Source: Variovorax jilinensis (GTDB lineage Bacteria; Pseudomonadota; Gammaproteobacteria; Burkholderiales; Burkholderiaceae_C). From it: a stretch of DNA of 64,000 nt. The translations under genes and the position numbers were made by a program. Below are positions 16,974 to 25,630 of the stretch, in pieces. Within the stretch, counting starts at the first letter, position 1. Every line of letters starts with the position of its first letter. Location: contig NZ_JASZYQ010000006.1 of assembly GCF_030316885.1 (NCBI RefSeq), forward strand, positions 185,154 to 249,153. The letters are read 5' to 3'. The notes under the pieces are model-generated. The model saw only the letters and a list, made by a program, of their open reading frames with translations, was not told the origin of the DNA and ran no database searches.

Positions 16974-18605
16974 TCAGGCCGATTGCGAAACCCGTTCGCG
17001 GTACATCTCGCGCATGCGGGTCTTCAGGAACTTGCCGGTGGCGGTCTTCGGGATCGCCTCGACGAACTCGTAGTCGTCGGGCAGCTGGAAGCGCGCGAGC
17101 TTCGGCGCCAGGAAGGCGCGCAGCGCAGCGCCGTCGACTTCGCCGCCCGGGCGCTTCACGGCCACCACCAACGGGCGCTCGCCCCACTTCGGATGCCCGA
17201 TCGCGACCACCGCCGCCTCGGCCACCGCTGGATGGCCCATCACGAGGTTCTCGAGCTCGACCGAGCTGATCCATTCGCCGCCCGACTTGATCATGTCCTT
17301 GCTGCGGTCCACGAGGCGCATGTAGCCCTCCGGATCGATGGTGCCGATGTCGCCGGTGCGCAGCCAGCCGTCGGCCGTGAACTTGGCCGGGTCGTTCGGC
17401 GTCGCGTGGTAGGCGCCCGTGACCCAGGGTCCGCGTACCTGCACCTCGCCGGATGACTTGCCGTCCCAGGGCTGCAGGCCCTCGGCCTCGTCGACGATGC
17501 GCATCTCGACGAAGGGCGTGGCGATGCCCTGCATCGCGCGCAGCGCATGCCGGTCGGTGTCCGGCAAGGCCTGGTGCGCCGGCTTGAGCACCGGCACGCT
17601 GCCGAGCGGCGAGGTCTCGGTCATGCCCCAGCCCTGCACGATGTGCATGTCGTGCGAGGCGAAGTTGGCGATCATCGAAGTCGGCACGGCGGCGCCACCC
17701 ACCAGCATGCGCATGCCCTTCACGAGCTTGCGCTCGCGCGTGGGGTTCGAGAGCGACTGCCAGACCATCATCCAGATGGTCGGCACGCCGAGCGCCATGG
17801 TGGTCCCGCCCTCCTCCATGAGGTCGAGCAGGTCCTCGCCGCCGAGGTGCGGGCCAGGCAGGATCTGGCCGGCGCCGACCATCATGGCCGAGAAGGGCAC
17901 GGCCCAGGCGTTGGCATGGAACATCGGCGTGACCATCATCACCTGGTCGCGCGCCGACAGCGCAAAGAGATCGGGGATGCAGCCCGTGATCGCATGCAGC
18001 ACCATCGAGCGGTGCGAGTAGACGACGCCCTTGGGCCGGCCCGTGGTGCCGGAGGTGTAGCACATGCCCACGGCCTCGTTCTCGTCCTGCTCGGGGTACA
18101 CGTAGCCGGAGGCATCGCCGGCGATGAACGCCTCGTAGTTTTCGCTGCCGGCCGGCAGCGCACCGCCGCCGAAGGGCACCACGATCACGCGCGGCTGGCC
18201 CTTCTTCAGCAGCGGCGAGACGCGTTCCCACACCGGCAGCAGCACGTCGTCGACGATCAGCACGCGGTCCTCGGCGTCGTCCATGATGTAGGCGATGTCC
18301 TCGGGCGAGAGCCGCAGGTTGAGCGTGTGGAGCACGGCGCCCGCAGCCGGAATGCCGAAATAGCATTCGAGGTGCCAGGCATGGTTCCAGCTCATGGTCG
18401 CGACCGCCTCGCCGCGGCCGATGCCCGCCTTGTCTCGCAGCGCCTGCGCCAGCTGCCGCGCCCGCCGATGAATCTCGCGGTAGCTGCGCCGGTAGGTCGA
18501 CTTGTCGGGCAGACGGCCCAGCACGGTCTGCTCGCCAAAGTAGGCGCCCGCGCGATCGAGGATCTGGTTGGTGCTGAGCTGCACCGGCATCATGGTGGAC
18601 CGCAT
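16974..18605 (-). CDS. AMP-forming fatty-acid/acyl-CoA ligase
   Basis: A 543-residue ANL-superfamily enzyme that makes an acyl-AMP and then an acyl-CoA. Signature motifs are complete: the AMP-binding loop YTSGTTGRPKG (residues 183-193), GWGMTETSP, GWLRTGDIG and the C-terminal catalytic lysine in KTATGKFLKTRMRE. Overall sequence and length look like the medium/long-chain AlkK/FadD3-like group. The start at 18605 has AGGAGA upstream. The TetR-hydrolase fusion gene lies 101 bp upstream on the same strand, so this ligase could be in its regulon and activate an acid released by the hydrolases of the neighbouring plus-strand cluster; that link is inference. Confidence 0.88.
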   Translation of the reverse strand: MRSTMMPVQLSTNQILDRAGAYFGEQTVLGRLPDKSTYRRSYREIHRRARQLAQALRDKAGIGRGEAVATMSWNHAWHLECYFGIPAAGAVLHTLNLRLSPEDIAYIMDDAEDRVLIVDDVLLPVWERVSPLLKKGQPRVIVVPFGGGALPAGSENYEAFIAGDASGYVYPEQDENEAVGMCYTSGTTGRPKGVVYSHRSMVLHAITGCIPDLFALSARDQVMMVTPMFHANAWAVPFSAMMVGAGQILPGPHLGGEDLLDLMEEGGTTMALGVPTIWMMVWQSLSNPTRERKLVKGMRMLVGGAAVPTSMIANFASHDMHIVQGWGMTETSPLGSVPVLKPAHQALPDTDRHALRAMQGIATPFVEMRIVDEAEGLQPWDGKSSGEVQVRGPWVTGAYHATPNDPAKFTADGWLRTGDIGTIDPEGYMRLVDRSKDMIKSGGEWISSVELENLVMGHPAVAEAAVVAIGHPKWGERPLVVAVKRPGGEVDGAALRAFLAPKLARFQLPDDYEFVEAIPKTATGKFLKTRMREMYRERVSQSA

Positions 18606-18706
18606 CGCTTGTGTCTCCTGGGAACGCCGGATTGCATCGACCCGGGCTTGAAGCTCGCGATGATAGGTCGCGCTCCCTGGCGCGCGACCTCCTCGGATAC
18701 CCGCAG

Positions 18707-20236
18707 TCAGGCCTGCGCAGGGGCGGAAAGCCCCAGCAGCTCGAGGCCGCGGCGATGGGTCGCCGAACGCGGGTCCGCGAGCTCGTGCAGCACGTCCATG
18801 TGGTTGCGACCGGCCACGGTCTCGGCGCCGACCACCACGGCAGGACCCCAGGCGCTCCCGATCAGCGCCGCCTGGCGCAGGAATTCCTCGCTCTCGTCGC
18901 CGCCGACCACGGTCACCAGCGCGCCCTGCGCGGGCGCCGGCCAGGCCGAGGGGCTCAGGCGCAACGCGGATGCCTCGTCGAGCCCGATGTCGGCGGCGAG
19001 GAAGGGCGCATGGCGCAGCGGCTCGAGGTCGTAGACACCCGAGATCGACAGCGCGGCCTTCACGACCTGCGCGGGCAGGTCCGGCGCCACGGCCGCCCAG
19101 TCGCAGGCGAGCAGCGCGGTCGCGAGATGGCCGCCGGCCGAGTGCCCGGCCACCACGATGCGGTTGGGATCGCCGCCGTGCTCGGCCGCGTGCCGATGGA
19201 CCCATGCCAGTGCACGCACCAGCTGCAGCACGATGTGCTCGATCGTCACGGCCGGGCACAGGGCGTAGTCGAGTTGCACCACCAGCGCGCCGGCATCGGC
19301 GAAGGGCGGCGCGACGAAGGCCTGGTCGCGCTTGCCGAGCGCCCGCCAGTAGCCGCCGTGGATGTAGACCAGCACCGGTGCAGCGGCGCCGTTCGTGCGG
19401 GCGGCCGGCAGCAGGTCGAGCCGTTCGCTCGGGTGGTCGCCATAGGCCAGGTCCAGCCGCCAGCCGGGCCGTGCCAGCGCGTGGAGCGAGGACTCGGCCC
19501 AGTGCGCGAGGATCGCCGGATGTTCCGGGATGCGCGCGCGGTTGTTGTACTGCGCGTCGTGCCAGGCCGCCGAGGGCCGTGGCGGCCGCGGCGCAGGCGC
19601 GCGCTGCGCATCGCGCAGCGCGGCGTCGATCAGCGCATCGGCCATCCACAACGCGGTGCGCTCCACCTCGCGGTCGCCCAGGCCCCAGATGTCCTTGAGG
19701 ATCACGTAGGGCTCGATGCCGTAGACCACCGACAGCGCGTGGTGCAGCCGGTCGCGCACGGCGGGCGGCATCAGCGGCGCGAGCGGCTCGATCGCGTGCT
19801 CGAGGATGCGCACGCGGTGGCCGCGCCGGTACGGCTCCTCCTCGAGCAGGCCCGCGCGCTCGAGCCCCCACTGCTCGAGAGAGAGCTGGGCGGCGGCGCG
19901 AAGCTGTGCCTCGAACTCCTTGAAGCGCGGAAAGGTCTGCAGGAACAGCTCGTGCACCCGGTCGCGCCCGTTGGGGTTGGCGGATGCCAGCTTGCGCACC
20001 GGCCCGAGCGAGCTGTCGATCACGGCCGTGACCAGTGCGCTGCGGCTCGGAAAGTAGCGATAGGCAGTGGCGCGCGACACCTTCGAGCGCGCCGCCGCCT
20101 CTGCCACCGACGGGATGTGCCCGCTCTCCTTGATGATGGTCATGGCGGCTTCGAGCAGCAGCCTGAAGGTGGCCGCGCGCACGCCGCGCTCCGGTGGCAG
20201 GGGGGGTTCGCTCAGTTTGTGTTTCAGTCGCGCCAT
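18707..20236 (-). CDS. Fusion protein: TetR-type DNA-binding regulator plus alpha/beta hydrolase
   Basis: One uninterrupted 509-residue frame joins two unrelated domains. Residues 18-65 are a TetR helix-turn-helix (IPSVAEAAARSKVSRATAYR, then YFPSRSALV), followed by an all-helical effector-type domain to about residue 212. A short Pro/Arg-rich linker leads to an alpha/beta hydrolase of the arylformamidase/esterase group: oxyanion motif HGGYW (293-297), nucleophile GHSAG (Ser366), Asp447 in GGDES and His479 in RNHMD, so the triad is complete. A regulator that carries its own hydrolase could sense a substrate by cleaving it, or an ancestral regulator-enzyme pair may simply have fused. It diverges from the FAH-family gene across a 20-bp palindrome, its probable operator. 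There is no sign of a sequencing frameshift joining two genes. Confidence 0.88.
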   Translation of the reverse strand: MARLKHKLSEPPLPPERGVRAATFRLLLEAAMTIIKESGHIPSVAEAAARSKVSRATAYRYFPSRSALVTAVIDSSLGPVRKLASANPNGRDRVHELFLQTFPRFKEFEAQLRAAAQLSLEQWGLERAGLLEEEPYRRGHRVRILEHAIEPLAPLMPPAVRDRLHHALSVVYGIEPYVILKDIWGLGDREVERTALWMADALIDAALRDAQRAPAPRPPRPSAAWHDAQYNNRARIPEHPAILAHWAESSLHALARPGWRLDLAYGDHPSERLDLLPAARTNGAAAPVLVYIHGGYWRALGKRDQAFVAPPFADAGALVVQLDYALCPAVTIEHIVLQLVRALAWVHRHAAEHGGDPNRIVVAGHSAGGHLATALLACDWAAVAPDLPAQVVKAALSISGVYDLEPLRHAPFLAADIGLDEASALRLSPSAWPAPAQGALVTVVGGDESEEFLRQAALIGSAWGPAVVVGAETVAGRNHMDVLHELADPRSATHRRGLELLGLSAPAQA

Positions 20237-20315
20237 CGGGTTTCTACGGGGCCGGGAAGGGTCCGCGCTCTATTGTGAACAACAGTCGACGGACCGTATG
20301 ATGCGGCCATCCCGA

Positions 20316-20335
20316 TTTGAGACACAAGTCTCAAA
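20316..20335. promoter_or_regulatory. Perfect palindrome, candidate operator of the TetR-hydrolase fusion
   Basis: TTTGAGAC (20316-20323) and GTCTCAAA (20328-20335) are a perfect 8-bp inverted repeat around a 4-bp centre. This is typical in size for a TetR-family operator and sits between the divergent fusion-regulator gene and the catabolic gene run. It is 70 bp before the FAH-family start and 80 bp before the regulator start, so one bound dimer could control both promoters. Confidence 0.65.
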
Positions 20336-20404
20336 CATGACTTCCGAGACTTCGAGGCCGCCGGTTCGCCGGCCGGACCCCGGGGCGACATGGAGACAAA
20401 GTCA

Positions 20405-21271
20405 ATGCGCTTGGCCAGCTGGAGTTGGGGTGGACGCGACCACGTCGGCACGATCTCGCCGGACGGTCGCGAAGCCGCGCCGCTGAACGTGCGCGAGCCT
20501 TCGCTCGGGGTGCTGCCCATCATCCAGGCGCTGGCACGCGGCGAGCCGATGCCGCCGCCCTCCGGCACGCGGCTGCCGCTCGAAGTGGTCACGCTGCGGG
20601 CGCCGCTGCCGCGACCGCTGCGCAGCCTGTTCTGCGTCGGACGCAACTACAAGGCCCATGCGGCCGAACTGGCCGGCTCGGTGTTCCGTGCCGCGATGCC
20701 CGAGACCGACCCCTGGCCGATCGTCTTCGGCAAGCTCGGCGAATGCGTGATCGGTCCGCACGATCCGGTGCGCCTGCCCTCGCCCGCGGCGTCGATCCAG
20801 ATCGACTACGAATCCGAGCTCGCCGTGGTCATCGGCCGCGGCGGCCGCGACATCCCGGCCGGCCGCGCGATGGAACACGTCTTCGGCTACACGATCGTCA
20901 ACGACGTCACTGCGCGCGACGTGCAGATGCGCCACCAGCAGTGGGACCTCGGAAAGAGCTTCGACACCTTCTGCCCGATGGGCCCCTGGATCGTGGGTGC
21001 CGACGCGCTCGACGGCCGTGCGACGCGCGTGCGCGGCTGGGTCAACGGCGTGCTGCGCCAGGACGGCCAGACCCGCGACATGATCCACGACATCCCGACC
21101 CTGATCGAGACCTGCTCGCGCGGCATCACGCTGCATCCGGGCGACGTCATCGCCACCGGCACGCCGGCGGGCGTGGGCATGGGCCTCGATCCCCCGCAAT
21201 GGCTGCGCGCGGGCGACGTGGTGCGCATCGAGATCGATGGCATCGGCGCCATCGAGAACCGCTTCGAGTAG
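20405..21271 (+). CDS. Fumarylacetoacetate hydrolase (FAH) family protein
   Basis: A 288-residue enzyme of the FAH/2-hydroxyhepta-2,4-diene-1,7-dioate isomerase family, which cleaves or isomerises 2-keto-4-enoate-type ring-fission products with a divalent metal. Metal ligands are visible in IDYESELAVVIG (Glu-x-Glu) and the downstream Asp of NDVTARDVQ; GTPAGVGMG closes the fold. The start at 20405 is preferred because GGAGAC lies 7 bp upstream; an ATG at 20390 would overlap that site. It is the first gene of the plus-strand run and stops 5 bp before the alpha/beta hydrolase. The exact substrate is unknown. Confidence 0.87.
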   Translation: MRLASWSWGGRDHVGTISPDGREAAPLNVREPSLGVLPIIQALARGEPMPPPSGTRLPLEVVTLRAPLPRPLRSLFCVGRNYKAHAAELAGSVFRAAMPETDPWPIVFGKLGECVIGPHDPVRLPSPAASIQIDYESELAVVIGRGGRDIPAGRAMEHVFGYTIVNDVTARDVQMRHQQWDLGKSFDTFCPMGPWIVGADALDGRATRVRGWVNGVLRQDGQTRDMIHDIPTLIETCSRGITLHPGDVIATGTPAGVGMGLDPPQWLRAGDVVRIEIDGIGAIENRFE

Positions 21272-21276
21272 CCGCC

Positions 21277-22074
21277 ATGGCATTCCAGATCATCGACCGC
21301 ATCGCGGTGGAGGACGAGGGCGAGGGCCCGGTGGTCGTCTGCGTGCACGGGCTCGGCGGCAGCTCGAACACCTGGACACCCCTGATGCCCGCACTCGCCA
21401 GGCACCGCGTGGTGCGCATCGACCTGCCGGGCAGCGGCCGCTCGCAGCGTGCCGAAGGGCCGCTCACCATCGAGCGCTATGTCAGGACGCTGGTCGACAT
21501 CTGCGACCGGCTCCAGCTCGCTCGGGCCCACTGGCTCGGCCATTCGATGGGCACCATCGTCTGCCAGCACCTTGCGGCCGCGCATCCGAAGCGGGTCGCG
21601 AGCCTGTCGCTATTCGGGCCGCTGATCGCGCCGCCCGATGCGGCACGCGTGGCGATGACCGCGCGAGCCGCCAAGGCCCGCGAAGGTACTGCCGGCATGC
21701 AGGAGATCACGCAGGCCCTGCTGCAGGCTGCGATCTCGGGCGACACGCGCGAGCGTCAGCCGGTGGCCGTGGCCTATGTGCGCGAGAGCCTCATGCGCCA
21801 GGACGGCGAGGCCTATGCGCGCAGCTGCGAGGCGCTGGCCGGTGCGCAGCCGGCCGCGGTCGAGCAGATCGAGGCACCGGTGCTGCTCGTGACCGGCGAC
21901 GAGGACGGCGTCGCACCGCCGCAGGCCGTGCGCGCGATGGCCGACCGGCTGCACCGCGCGGCCGGCAAGCAGGTCGTGGTGCTGCCGCGATGCGGCCACT
22001 GGACACCGATCGAACGGCCCGAGGAGTGCCAGCGCGCGCTGCGCGACTTCCTGGCCGCCCACGCAAGGAACTGA
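21277..22074 (+). CDS. Alpha/beta hydrolase
   Basis: A 265-residue cytoplasmic alpha/beta hydrolase of the 3-oxoadipate enol-lactonase/meta-cleavage hydrolase type. The oxyanion segment is CVHGLGGSSNTW, the nucleophile elbow GHSMGT, the acid VTGDEDGVAP and the histidine CGHWTPIE, so the triad is complete. It is tightly packed: 5 bp after the FAH-family gene and 1 bp before the next start. Together with the FAH protein this suggests hydrolysis of a ring-fission or ester intermediate. Confidence 0.88.
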   Translation: MAFQIIDRIAVEDEGEGPVVVCVHGLGGSSNTWTPLMPALARHRVVRIDLPGSGRSQRAEGPLTIERYVRTLVDICDRLQLARAHWLGHSMGTIVCQHLAAAHPKRVASLSLFGPLIAPPDAARVAMTARAAKAREGTAGMQEITQALLQAAISGDTRERQPVAVAYVRESLMRQDGEAYARSCEALAGAQPAAVEQIEAPVLLVTGDEDGVAPPQAVRAMADRLHRAAGKQVVVLPRCGHWTPIERPEECQRALRDFLAAHARN

Positions 22075-22075
22075 C

Positions 22076-23374
22076 ATGGCCAACGTGCTGTTCACCAACG
22101 TGCGCATCTTCGACGGCGGCGGCGAAGCGCCGTTCACGGGCGATGTGCTGGTGCAGGGCAACCGCATCGCGCGGGTCGAGCGCACCGGCTACGGCGGCCG
22201 CAGCGCGCCGCTCTCGGGCGCGCAGGTGATCGACGGCGCCGGGGCCTTCCTGATGCCCGGCATGGTCGAGGCCCACACGCATTTCTCGTGGAACGACCAG
22301 CCCAGCCTCGACGCCATCCAGCGCATGCCGCCGGAGGAACACATCCTGTGGTGTGCCGAGGTGGCGAAGCGCTACCTCGACATGGGCTGGACCAGCTGCG
22401 TCGGTGCCGCCTGCGCCAAGCCACGGCTCGACGTCGTCATCCGCAACGCGATCGAGGACGGCACCATCGTCGGCCCGCGCTACCTGGCGGCAAGCCAGGA
22501 GATCACGGTGCCGGGCGGCCTGGGCGACACCACGAAACCGCACCTGCCGCAGCCCGAATTCGCGTTCGGCGCGGTGGTCAGCGGCGCCGAGGAGATGCGC
22601 CGCTGCGTGCGCATGTTCGCCAAGTACGGCGTCGACTCCGTGAAGATCAATCTCTCGGGCGAATCGATCACCGGCATGTCGAGCGAGATGAGCCAGTTCA
22701 CCGAAGAGGAGATCACGGTCTGCGTGCAGGAGGCCAAGGCCTGGGGCAAGCGCGTGGCCGCGCATGCTCGCTCGACCTGGTCGATCAAGCAGTGCGTGAA
22801 GCAGGGCATCGAGGTGATCTACCACGCGAGCTTCACCGACACCGAGGCGCTCGACATGCTCGAGGCGCACAAGACCGAGCACTTCATCGCGCCGGGCCTG
22901 GCCTGGCTGATCAACACCTGCTTCAACGCGAGCGAATGGGGCCTCACGAGGGAGGTCACGACGAAGATGGGCTACCACCGCGAGCTCGAGGCCGCGGTCG
23001 AGAGCATGCGCGCGATGCGCCGGCGCGGCATCCGCATCCTGCCGGGCGGCGACTACGGCTTTGCCTGGACGCCGCACGGCACGAACGCGAAGGACCTCGA
23101 GTACTTCGTCAAGTACGTCGGCATGAGCAACATGGAGGCCCTGCTCTCGGCCACCGCCTGGGGCGGTCCGATGATGCGCATGGGCAAGGTGCTCGGCTAC
23201 ATCCGCGAAGGCTACCTGGCCGACATCCTGCTGATCGACGGCGACCCGCTGGCCGACATCACGGTGCTGCAGGACAAGGCCCGCATCCTGGCCGTCATGA
23301 AGGACGGCGAGTTCCATCGCGCGCCACCGGTGCGTTCCGCGCGGACTACGCGCTGGCCTGCCGCTGTGGCCTGA
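22076..23374 (+). CDS. Metal-dependent amidohydrolase, copy 1
   Basis: A 432-residue enzyme of the amidohydrolase superfamily (imidazolonepropionase/prolidase-like branch). Binuclear-site ligands can be placed: His67 and His69 in EAHTHFSW, a probable carboxylated Lys190 in VKINLSG, His230 in AAHARS, His250 in IYHASF and Asp326 in GGDYGF. No signal peptide, so it is cytoplasmic. It is a close paralogue of the next gene, sharing long identical blocks, which points to tandem duplication. The genetic setting (importer, FAH, hydrolases) suggests hydrolysis of an imported cyclic or linear amide; the substrate is unknown. Confidence 0.87.
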   Translation: MANVLFTNVRIFDGGGEAPFTGDVLVQGNRIARVERTGYGGRSAPLSGAQVIDGAGAFLMPGMVEAHTHFSWNDQPSLDAIQRMPPEEHILWCAEVAKRYLDMGWTSCVGAACAKPRLDVVIRNAIEDGTIVGPRYLAASQEITVPGGLGDTTKPHLPQPEFAFGAVVSGAEEMRRCVRMFAKYGVDSVKINLSGESITGMSSEMSQFTEEEITVCVQEAKAWGKRVAAHARSTWSIKQCVKQGIEVIYHASFTDTEALDMLEAHKTEHFIAPGLAWLINTCFNASEWGLTREVTTKMGYHRELEAAVESMRAMRRRGIRILPGGDYGFAWTPHGTNAKDLEYFVKYVGMSNMEALLSATAWGGPMMRMGKVLGYIREGYLADILLIDGDPLADITVLQDKARILAVMKDGEFHRAPPVRSARTTRWPAAVA

Positions 23375-23389
23375 CTCGGGGAGCACACC

Positions 23390-24673
23390 ATGGCTGATGT
23401 CGTCTTCACCAACGTCCGCATCCTCGACGGCACGGGACAGAACCCGTACAGCGGCAGCGTGCTGGTGCGGGGCAACCGCATCCGCCAGGTCGGCCGCAGC
23501 ACGGCGCCGATCGCGCCGGGCGGTGCCACCGTGATCGATGGCGCGGGCGCGACGCTGATGCCGGGCATGTGCGAGGCCCACACGCACTTCTCGTGGAACG
23601 ACGCCGCCACGCTGGCCGCGATCCAGAGCATGCCGCTGGAAGAGCACGTGCTGTGGTGCGCCAAGGTGGCGAAGCGCTACCTCGAGGCCGGCTTCACCTC
23701 GTGCGTCGGCGCCGCCTGCGCCAAGCCGCGGCTCGACGTGGTGATCCGCAATGCGATCAACTCGGGCCAGATCCCGGGACCGCGCTATCTCGCGGCGAGC
23801 CAGGAGATCACGGTGGTCGGCGGCCTCGGCGACGAGACGCTGCCGCACCTGCCTTTCCCCGAGTTCAGCTTCGGCGTCAACATCTCGGGCCCCGAAGAGA
23901 TGCGCAAGGCCGTGCGCCTGTTCCTCAAGTACGGCGTCGATTCCATCAAGCTCAACCTCTCGGGCGACAACTTCACGCCCGACTCGCCCTCCGAGACCAC
24001 CTGGATGATGGACGAGGAAGTCGCGGCCGCGATGCGCGAGGTGCTGATCCGCGGCAAGCGCGGCGTCGCGCATGCGCGCTCGTCCGAGAGCGTCAAGCAG
24101 GCGCTGCGCCACGGCATCGACCTGATCTACCACGCGAGCTTCGTCGACGACGAGGCGCTCGACATGCTCGAGGCCGCAAAGGACCGGGTCTTCGTCGCGC
24201 CCGGCATCGCGATCCTCTACGCCATGCTCTACGAGGCCGAGCCCTTCGGCATCACCCACGCGATGGCGGTCAAGATGGGCTACGAGATCGAGTGGGAGGC
24301 CGCGGTGGTCTCGCTCGCCAAGATGCACAAGCGCGGCATCCGCGTGCTGCCGGGCGGCGACTACGGCTTCGCCTTCACGCCGCATTGCCAGAATTCGCGT
24401 GACCTCGAATTCTTCGTCAAGTACCTGGGCTTCACGCCGATGGAGGCGATCCGCTCCACCACGCTGTACGGCGGCCAGATCATGATGCAGCCCGACGAGC
24501 TCGGCGTCATCAAGGACGGCTACCTGGCCGACATGCTGCTGGTCGACGGCGACCCGCTCGCCAACCTCGCGATCCTGCGCGACCCGAAGCGCATTCTTGC
24601 CGTGATGAAGGACGGCGAGTTCGCCAAGGCACCCGAGATCGCGTCGCAGCGGGCCTGGGAGCGCGCCGCGTGA
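23390..24673 (+). CDS. Metal-dependent amidohydrolase, copy 2
   Basis: A 427-residue paralogue of the preceding amidohydrolase. The same ligand pattern is kept: His64 and His66 in EAHTHFSW, Lys in IKLNLSG, His in VAHARSS and IYHASFVD, Asp in GGDYGFAF. The two proteins diverge most at the variable loops around DTTKPHLPQP versus DETLPHLPFP and after the GDNFTPDS segment, so they may differ in side-chain specificity or form a hetero-oligomer. Its TGA overlaps the ATG of the permease gene (ATGA), indicating translational coupling with the importer. Confidence 0.87.
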   Translation: MADVVFTNVRILDGTGQNPYSGSVLVRGNRIRQVGRSTAPIAPGGATVIDGAGATLMPGMCEAHTHFSWNDAATLAAIQSMPLEEHVLWCAKVAKRYLEAGFTSCVGAACAKPRLDVVIRNAINSGQIPGPRYLAASQEITVVGGLGDETLPHLPFPEFSFGVNISGPEEMRKAVRLFLKYGVDSIKLNLSGDNFTPDSPSETTWMMDEEVAAAMREVLIRGKRGVAHARSSESVKQALRHGIDLIYHASFVDDEALDMLEAAKDRVFVAPGIAILYAMLYEAEPFGITHAMAVKMGYEIEWEAAVVSLAKMHKRGIRVLPGGDYGFAFTPHCQNSRDLEFFVKYLGFTPMEAIRSTTLYGGQIMMQPDELGVIKDGYLADMLLVDGDPLANLAILRDPKRILAVMKDGEFAKAPEIASQRAWERAA

Positions 24674-25626
24674 TGGCGCGACGGAATCGCAGGCTGATTG
24701 CGCTCTGGCTGCTCGTCGGCGGGCCGATCCTGCTGTTCTCGGTCTGGGCGCTGGTCGGCAACCCGCGCCTCTTCCTCGTCACGCTGCTCAACGGGCTCAC
24801 GCTGGCTTCGCTGTACTTCATCGTGGCGAGCGGCTTCACGCTCGTGTTCGGCCTCATGCGCAACGTGAACCTCGCCCACGGCTCGCTCTACCTGCTGGGG
24901 GGATACATCGGCTACGTGGTCGCTGCGCAGACCGGCTGGTGGCCGGTTGCGCTGGCCGCGGGCTTCCTGTCGTCGGCCGTCGCGGGACTGGCGATCCAGT
25001 GGCTGATCCTGCGCCACATGCAGGGCCAGGAACTGCGCCAGACGATGGTGACCATCGGCCTGTCCATCGTCATCGCCGACGTCCTGCTGTGGATCTTCAC
25101 CGGGCAGGTCCACCAGATGGAGGCACCCGAGTTTCTGCAAGGCCCGATCCGCAACATACCGCTGATCAACGCCTATTCCGCCTACCGGCTGAGCCTGCTG
25201 TTCATGGGCGTGGCGATCGGCGTGCTTCTGTGGCTGCTGCTCAACCGCACCCGCGTGGGCATGATGATCCGCGCCGGCGTCGACGACCGCGGCATGCTTG
25301 CGGCCTCGGGCGTCAACGTGAACCTGGTGTTCGCGATCACCTTCGCGCTCGGCGCCGGGCTCGCAGGCCTGGGTGGCGTCATCGGTGCGGTCGAACTCTC
25401 GATGGTGCCCGGCGAGGACATCCGGCTGCTGCTGGCCTCGCTGATCGTCGTCATCGTCGGCGGCATGGGCAGCGTGGTCGGTGCCGCGATCGGCGCCGCC
25501 ATCCTGGGGCTGGCCGAGACCTACGGCCTGGCCTACGCACCGACCTACAGCGTGGTGCTGACCTTCGTGATCCTGATCGGCGTGCTGGCCTTCCGTCCGC
25601 GCGGCATCATGGGAAAGGCGGCCTGA
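24673..25626 (+). CDS. livH: Branched-chain-type ABC importer, permease LivH
   Basis: A 317-residue inner-membrane permease of the HAAT (branched-chain amino acid/amide) family with about eight to nine helices. LTLASLYFIVASGFTLVFGL and NLAHGSLYLLGGYIGY are family hallmarks, and GMGSVVGAAIGAAILG near the end is the usual coupling region. It starts inside the stop of the amidohydrolase gene; a GTG three bases earlier is also possible. Its partner permease follows 4 bp later. HAAT systems import amino acids, amides, urea and aromatic acids, so the family alone does not set the substrate. Confidence 0.9.
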   Translation: MARRNRRLIALWLLVGGPILLFSVWALVGNPRLFLVTLLNGLTLASLYFIVASGFTLVFGLMRNVNLAHGSLYLLGGYIGYVVAAQTGWWPVALAAGFLSSAVAGLAIQWLILRHMQGQELRQTMVTIGLSIVIADVLLWIFTGQVHQMEAPEFLQGPIRNIPLINAYSAYRLSLLFMGVAIGVLLWLLLNRTRVGMMIRAGVDDRGMLAASGVNVNLVFAITFALGAGLAGLGGVIGAVELSMVPGEDIRLLLASLIVVIVGGMGSVVGAAIGAAILGLAETYGLAYAPTYSVVLTFVILIGVLAFRPRGIMGKAA

Positions 25627-25630
25627 GCCC

